Positions 59,726-64,000 of a DNA stretch of 64,000 nucleotides are shown one piece after another. Source of the DNA: Vreelandella lionensis (GTDB lineage: Bacteria; Pseudomonadota; Gammaproteobacteria; Pseudomonadales; Halomonadaceae); assembly GCF_002087295.1 (NCBI RefSeq), contig NZ_MWVI01000061.1:1-64000 (forward strand). The letters run 5' to 3'. Within the stretch, counting starts at the first letter, position 1; each line of letters opens with the position of its first letter. The position numbers and the translations under genes are program-made. The notes under the pieces were generated by a model. That model made no database searches. It was not told the origin of the DNA and saw only the letters and a program-made list of their open reading frames with translations.

Positions 59726-60124
59726 CTATCGACCAGGCCGATGGAAACATCGGCGCAGGGCGCGCTGACTGTCGCCTGGGAGACTGTCTGGCCATAACCA
59801 GAGACGCTGTGATCCCATACGAAGCCCTACTAGCCAAGGCCCTAGATAGTCACAGCTAACTCCTAATGTCGGCCCCGCCTCTCCAGTGGCTAGCAACCAG
59901 CATCCCTCTATCTGGCTGCCGTTCTTGGTGAGCTGCAGCGCCCCACATGGCTGCGCACGATAGGAGCCATACACCAACGCCATCCCAATGCTTAGCGTTA
60001 ACACCCCTAACCAATGGCCTATCGCCCAACCTGCTAGTATCGCCAGCCCCAGCACTAACGCCCCGTAAAGCCCAACTGCCAGCTTAGAGCGTGCGATAAG
60101 CAGTGTTATCTGTGGTTTCAGCAT
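59726..60124 (-). CDS. ygfX: YgfX-family inner-membrane protein
   Basis: About 132 residues with two N-terminal helices (LAVGLYGALVLGLAILAGWAIG, LGVLTLSIGMALVYGSY) and a soluble C-terminal part (LQLTKNG, WLWPDSLPGDSQRALRR). This matches the YgfX (CptA) family that is coupled to sdhE. The start ATG at 60124 lies inside sdhE, overlapping by 41 bp. Assignment is by architecture and neighbour. Confidence 0.8.
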   Translation of the reverse strand: MLKPQITLLIARSKLAVGLYGALVLGLAILAGWAIGHWLGVLTLSIGMALVYGSYRAQPCGALQLTKNGSQIEGCWLLATGEAGPTLGVSCDYLGPWLVGLRMGSQRLWLWPDSLPGDSQRALRRCFHRPGR

Positions 60125-60377
60125 GCTCAACGATCATTTGCACAAGATGGCGCAAGTCAGGGTCTTCAGGCCACTCACGATGCATCAGCCAAACGCACAA
60201 ATCTTGATCCTCTTCTTCAATCAAACGCTGATACGTCAACTGCTCCTCTTCGCTCAGCGTGTCCAAGCGTTTTTCTATAAAGGGAATTAACAGCAGATCC
60301 AGCTCCCACATACCGCGCCGGGAGTGCCAGTAAAGCCGCTTACGAAGCACAGCGGCGGGGGAAGTATCGTCGCTCAA
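60084..60377 (-). CDS. sdhE: FAD assembly factor SdhE
   Basis: Promotes covalent flavinylation of succinate dehydrogenase. The 97-residue protein has the diagnostic RGMWELD motif (residues 21-27) and the acidic helix LSEEEQLTYQRLIEEEDQDL, WLMHREWPEDPDL. Paired with ygfX as in E. coli. Confidence 0.94.
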   Translation of the reverse strand: MSDDTSPAAVLRKRLYWHSRRGMWELDLLLIPFIEKRLDTLSEEEQLTYQRLIEEEDQDLCVWLMHREWPEDPDLRHLVQMIVEHAETTDNTAYRTL

Positions 60378-60597
60378 CGTCAGCCTCTCCGAGTAGATGA
60401 AAATGAAAAGCCAGTATACCGAAGCTGTGGGGTCGCGCCAGGGCCAAGCTTCGCCTATGCTGTTAATCAGCTTCGTACTAACTTGCCTAGTACCTTGTTT
60501 TATCTGAATTGTTTTATGCGGTTATGCGCAGTATGCTGATTTCGAAGTTATCGAGGTCGCATGTGCATTACGGCCTTTAAACGCAGGGAGCCAACCG

Positions 60598-60894
60598 ATG
60601 ACCAAGTCTGAACTAATCGAACAAATTGCGATGCGTCAACCGGAGCTATCCGCCAAGGATGTCGAAACAGCGGTGCGTATTATCCTAGATGATATGACCG
60701 ATGCTCTCGCCACTGGAGGACGAGTAGAGATCCGTGGTTTTGGCAGCTTTTCGCTTCATTATCGCGAGCCGCGCACGGGGCGTAATCCTAAAACCGGCGA
60801 CCCGGTAGATTTAGACGGCAAATACGTCCCGCACTTTAAACCGGGCAAGAAGCTGCGCGAACAAGTCGATGCGAGCCGAGCTTTAGGTTACTAA
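60598..60894 (+). CDS. ihfB: Integration host factor subunit beta
   Basis: DNA-bending nucleoid protein of 98 residues. [11 protein letters not shown] start, [25 protein letters not shown] with the beta-arm Pro, and [12 protein letters not shown]. It is usually found behind rpsA; here the upstream 220 bp hold no rpsA, only the divergent sdhE, so the locus is rearranged relative to E. coli. Confidence 0.96.
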   Translation: MTKSELIEQIAMRQPELSAKDVETAVRIILDDMTDALATGGRVEIRGFGSFSLHYREPRTGRNPKTGDPVDLDGKYVPHFKPGKKLREQVDASRALGY

Positions 60895-60993
60895 AGCGAG
60901 TTAATAGCGCCATCCGACCTTCTGCGGGATGACGTCGCGCCCAGACTCAGACACAATAGCATCATCGTGAACGTCACTGACTAGGAAACTCTC

Positions 60994-61299
60994 ATGCGTT
61001 GGATCAAAGGGCTGATTCTGGCCGTCATTTTATTGGTAGTGCTGCTGGTGGGCATTCTGTTTGCTGTGAATAACCAGCAAGCCATTGCCTTAAACCTAAT
61101 TTGGGCTGAACTGCCTGCCGTATCACTCTCCGTATGGCTACTAGCCACCCTAGCGGTGGGCGTCATTGTTGGCATGCTGGCCATGCTGGGTGTTTATGTT
61201 CGCCTGAAAGCACAGCTTGCCCGCAGTGAGCGTCACAATAAACAGCAGCGCAAAGAGCTAGACCGGTTACGCACTCAGGGGTTGAAGGAACTGGCGTAA
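60994..61299 (+). CDS. lapA: LapA-domain membrane protein
   Basis: A 101-residue inner-membrane protein with two helices (GLILAVILLVVLLVGILFAV and VWLLATLAVGVIVGMLAMLGVYV) and a basic coiled tail. In E. coli LapA works with LapB in regulating LpxC turnover and LPS assembly. Its stop is immediately followed by the lapB ATG. Confidence 0.93.
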   Translation: MRWIKGLILAVILLVVLLVGILFAVNNQQAIALNLIWAELPAVSLSVWLLATLAVGVIVGMLAMLGVYVRLKAQLARSERHNKQQRKELDRLRTQGLKELA

Positions 61300-62499
61300 A
61301 TGCATGATGCTGTGCTGCTAGGCGTACTCTTGGCAGCCATTGCCATCGGCTTTGGCCTAGGCATCCGTTACGCCTACCGCCGCCAGCAGCACTCCCCCGC
61401 CTCGCGTACTCCCGGCTTATCACGGGAATACTTCGTCGGGCTGAACTATCTGCTGAACGAGCAGCCCGACGAAGCGATTAACACCTTTATCCATGCATTG
61501 GATGTTAATAGCGACACCATTGATACTCATATTGCCCTTGGCAAGCTTTTCCGTGCCCGTGGTGAAGCAGATAAAGCCGTTAGCATTCATCAAAACCTGC
61601 TAGCCCGCCCAGCACTCTCTATCACGACTAATGAAACCATTCAGCTTGAGCTCGCCCGCGACTTTATCGCCTTGGCTGTGCACGACCGAGCCCAGCGGCT
61701 ACTGCGCAGCCTGCTAGAACACTCGGTGAACGAAGCGCTCCGTCTAGAAGCGAAGCGGCTGCTGATTGATTTACTTGAGCGAGAAAAAGAGTGGCAAGAC
61801 GCGCTAGACGTTGTTCAACCGCTGATTAAGCAGCAACCCGCCATGCGCCGCCCTGCATCACACTGGCTCTGTGAACTTGCCCAACAGGAAATTGATCAAT
61901 CTAGCCGCGCAATAGCGCGTAAGCACCTCAAAAAAGCGCTCCAGTTGGATGAGCGCTGTATTCGCGCCACCTTAATGCTGGCTGAATTAGAGATGGATAA
62001 TGGTCACTATGCAAAAGCTATCGAGCGGCTTGATCATATACCCCAGCAGGATATCGCTCACGTACCGACCATGCTACCAGCACTCCAGCGCGCTTATACC
62101 CGCAATAACAACTTACCCGGTCTGGAAAGCCACCTGTATAAACTACTAGGCCAAGCGCCGTATACCAGCGTCATTGTGACGCTAGGGGAACTCGTTCATC
62201 AAAGAGATGGAGTAGACAGCGCTATCGAGCGAACCGGCGAGTGGCTGAGTGAAGCGCCCAGCCTAGGAGGGCTTGATTACCTAGTTGATCTCTACCTGGA
62301 AAGTGAACGGCTCGCTGGTAAAGCCACACCGGATACCCGACTCCTCTTACTAAAACACCATACCGATGCCCTGCTGAAGGGACGCCCCCGCCATCGCTGC
62401 CGCCGCTGTGGGTTTAGTAGCGACAGCCTGGCTTGGCAGTGCCCCAGCTGCCGCCGCTGGGGCACTATTAAACCAATTACCGGCGTCGAGGGCGAATAG
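61300..62499 (+). CDS. lapB: Lipopolysaccharide assembly protein LapB
   Basis: Membrane-anchored TPR protein of 399 residues that links FtsH to LpxC degradation. N-terminal helix (VLLGVLLAAIAIGFGLGI), GLNYLLNEQPDEAINTF and further TPR repeats, then a C-terminal rubredoxin-like knuckle CRRCGF ... CPSCRRWG. The stop TAG at 62497-62499 abuts the convergent pyrF stop. Confidence 0.95.
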   Translation: MHDAVLLGVLLAAIAIGFGLGIRYAYRRQQHSPASRTPGLSREYFVGLNYLLNEQPDEAINTFIHALDVNSDTIDTHIALGKLFRARGEADKAVSIHQNLLARPALSITTNETIQLELARDFIALAVHDRAQRLLRSLLEHSVNEALRLEAKRLLIDLLEREKEWQDALDVVQPLIKQQPAMRRPASHWLCELAQQEIDQSSRAIARKHLKKALQLDERCIRATLMLAELEMDNGHYAKAIERLDHIPQQDIAHVPTMLPALQRAYTRNNNLPGLESHLYKLLGQAPYTSVIVTLGELVHQRDGVDSAIERTGEWLSEAPSLGGLDYLVDLYLESERLAGKATPDTRLLLLKHHTDALLKGRPRHRCRRCGFSSDSLAWQCPSCRRWGTIKPITGVEGE

Positions 62500-63204
62500 C
62501 TATTGCCCACCTGCCAGCTCGGCCTCAATAGCCGCTAATGCTGCCATAGGGTCTTCTGCTTGCGTGACCGGACGACCTACCACTAGATGCGTGCTACCCG
62601 CCTGCATTGCGTCAGCAGGCGTCATGATGCGCTGTTGATCATTCGCCGCCGCAAAGCTAGGACGAATACCGGGCGTTACTTTTAAGAATGCGCTGCCGCA
62701 CTGCGCTTTGATCTGCGCCGCCTCCTGCGCCGAGCACACCACGCCGTCTAATCCGCTTTGCTGGGTCAGGGCTGCCAAGCGCATGACGTGCTCAGCAGGG
62801 CTTGCAGTAATGCCCACATCCGCCAAGTCTTCCGCCTGCATGCTAGTCAGCACCGTGACCGCAATTAAGTGCGTAGTAAGCTGATGGTCGGATAAGCGCT
62901 TTGCCGCTGCCTCCATCATTTTGCGCCCGCCAGAGGCGTGAACGTTTACCATCCAAACGCCCTGCTCTGCCGCCGCCTGAACAGCACTGGCCACGGTATT
63001 AGGAATATCGTGAAATTTAAGATCCAGGAACACATCGAAACCACGTCCATGGAGCGCTTCCAGTACGGCAGGGCCACTTCGCGTAAACAGCTCTTTACCG
63101 ACTTTGAGACGGCACCGAGCAGGGTCAAGCTGGTCTGCCATGCACAGAGCTGCATCAAGCGAAGGGTAATCCAGGGCAATAATCAGTGGGGAATCGGTGG
63201 ACAC
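62500..63204 (-). CDS. pyrF: Orotidine 5'-phosphate decarboxylase
   Basis: Last step of UMP synthesis. TIM-barrel of about 234 residues with [19 protein letters not shown] and the catalytic [10 protein letters not shown] (Asp-Lys-Asp), VTPGIRPS and [12 protein letters not shown] phosphate loop. The GTG at 63204 has GGAG nine bases upstream; an ATG at 63249 would add 15 basic residues and lacks a ribosome site. Convergent with lapB, whereas E. coli has both on one strand. Confidence 0.94.
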   Translation of the reverse strand: MSTDSPLIIALDYPSLDAALCMADQLDPARCRLKVGKELFTRSGPAVLEALHGRGFDVFLDLKFHDIPNTVASAVQAAAEQGVWMVNVHASGGRKMMEAAAKRLSDHQLTTHLIAVTVLTSMQAEDLADVGITASPAEHVMRLAALTQQSGLDGVVCSAQEAAQIKAQCGSAFLKVTPGIRPSFAAANDQQRIMTPADAMQAGSTHLVVGRPVTQAEDPMAALAAIEAELAGGQ

Positions 63205-63488
63205 GCGCTTACTCCGTGTTCGTGAACGCTTAAAGGGAAATTGCGCCATTGACGCGATGGGTATTGATTAGTGTACCAGCCCCACAGAGCTTGCAGTGTA
63301 AGCGATTGGCCATTTCCCTGTAGCAAAAGGCTTACAAAAACCATCGTCGATGACTTACAGCATTCACTGTTCTAAAAAGCTAATTTCACTAAGGCGGCGA
63401 ATAAAGCTTCACTCCTATCGCTGCGCTCATGGCCTTTCGTGCTGAGTACGCGACTGGCTCAATGGAAAAAAACAGAAGGATGTTAACG

Positions 63489-63773
63489 ATGCAGACAACG
63501 TTTAAGCGTATCGCAGCCGCACTACTTATTAGCCTCAGCCTTGGCCTATCAGGAACAGCGCTGGCTCAAGCCATTGCGCCAATTAACGTCAACAGTGCCG
63601 ATGAGGAACTGCTTGCTGAGCTGCCCGGTATTGGCCCAAGCCGCGCGACAGCGATTATTGAAGAGCGCGAAGCCAACGGTGCCTTTGAAAATGCCGATGA
63701 TCTGACCCGCGTGAACGGCATTGGGCCAGCCACCGTTGACCGTATACGTGATCAAATCAAATTTGAAGAGTAA
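63489..63773 (+). CDS. ComEA-family helix-hairpin-helix protein
   Basis: Small secreted DNA-binding protein of 94 residues. Signal peptide (MQTTFKRIAAALLISLSLGL, cut after ALAQA) then a double HhH domain: INVNSADEELLAELPGIGPSRA and DLTRVNGIGPATVDRIRD. ComEA binds incoming DNA in competent bacteria; many short homologues have no known competence role. AGAAGGA precedes the chosen start. The 240 bp upstream contain only its promoter region. Confidence 0.92.
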   Translation: MQTTFKRIAAALLISLSLGLSGTALAQAIAPINVNSADEELLAELPGIGPSRATAIIEEREANGAFENADDLTRVNGIGPATVDRIRDQIKFEE

Positions 63774-63842
63774 ATTTAAAAAGCAACCCACCACATGCCA
63801 CCGCACGGTTACACATCGGCGGTGGCAGTGCTGACAAGCCGC

Positions 63843-64000
63843 TTAAATTGTATCGCCGGGCACTCGCACTCGCCCTTCCATTAACACTCGTGCACTGCGG
63901 CTCATTACCGCCTGATCAATCTGCCAGCGCCCGTCTACCAGGCTGGCTTTCGCCCCAACCCGAAGTGACCCTGAAGGATGGCCAAACGTCACCGCTTCAC
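63843..64000 (-). CDS. PrpF-family isomerase, C-terminal end only
   Basis: The last 51 codons of a gene running off the window. The sequence FGHPSGSLRVGA and MSRSARVLMEGRVRVPGD is the characteristic end of PrpF (2-methylaconitate isomerase) and related 4-oxalomesaconate tautomerases. Which of these it is depends on neighbours outside the window. Confidence 0.8.
   Translation of the reverse strand, partial: EAVTFGHPSGSLRVGAKASLVDGRWQIDQAVMSRSARVLMEGRVRVPGDTI

Noticed and set aside
63796-63827. Hairpin TGCCACCGC / GCGGTGGCA after the ComEA-like gene
   Set aside because: The stem is good, but no T run follows on either strand, so I could not call a terminator.

Overview
The window looks like chromosome of a halophilic gammaproteobacterium of the Halomonadaceae (Halomonas-like). 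I infer this from the recognisable proteins and from gene orders shared with Pseudomonas and E. coli (tal / STAS / response regulator / mlaA; recR-ybaB-dnaX; uvrY-uvrC-pgsA-tRNA Gly-Cys-Leu; ihfB-lapA-lapB-pyrF), not from a marker gene search. No rRNA, insertion sequence, prophage or CRISPR array was seen. Layout: (1) 0.1-6.7 kb is a fatty-acid or branched-acid degradation cluster: acyl-CoA dehydrogenase, short-chain dehydrogenase, acyl-CoA ligase, TetR regulator and thiolase. (2) 6.7-14.6 kb is an arsenic-resistance island: a chemoreceptor behind a thioredoxin-type arsC, then arsH, an ACR3 pump, an FMN reductase, a glutaredoxin-type arsC, a CC/Se-motif small protein, arsJ and its GAPDH. Two near-identical 20-bp palindromes flank the island, but no arsR is present. 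(3) 14.6-19.2 kb is the phosphate transporter pstSCAB with a Pho box. (4) 19.2-33.3 kb is mostly housekeeping: TauE and Bcr-type membrane proteins, transaldolase, a RR-PP2C/STAS partner-switch pair with mlaA, a KAS III enzyme, hrpA, fadD and a glutamine amidotransferase. (5) 33.3-46.6 kb holds a protease II gene and then a light-sensing/c-di-GMP block: heme oxygenase, a bacteriophytochrome with only the photosensory core, a giant CheB-CheR-PAS-GGDEF-EAL protein and, divergently, a membrane LOV-GGDEF-EAL protein. (6) 46.6-64 kb is core genome: ycgN, acpH, ycgL, rnd, recR, ybaB, dnaX, grxD, argF, tRNA-Ala, uvrY, uvrC, pgsA, a tRNA cluster, nadB, ygfX, sdhE, ihfB, lapA, lapB, pyrF, a ComEA-like protein and the 3' end of a prpF-like gene. 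A dominant property of the sequence is the number of broken reading frames. Twelve recognisable genes carry a single-base-type frame break and four carry an in-frame stop, including normally essential or important genes (dnaX, argF, uvrC). This points to an error-prone assembly more than to real decay, so disrupted genes are reported over their full extent with the break position. The most interesting biology is the paired red-light (phytochrome plus heme oxygenase) and blue-light (LOV) inputs to c-di-GMP enzymes, with unusual residues in both the LOV and one EAL domain, and the arsenic island with its shared operator and attached chemoreceptor.
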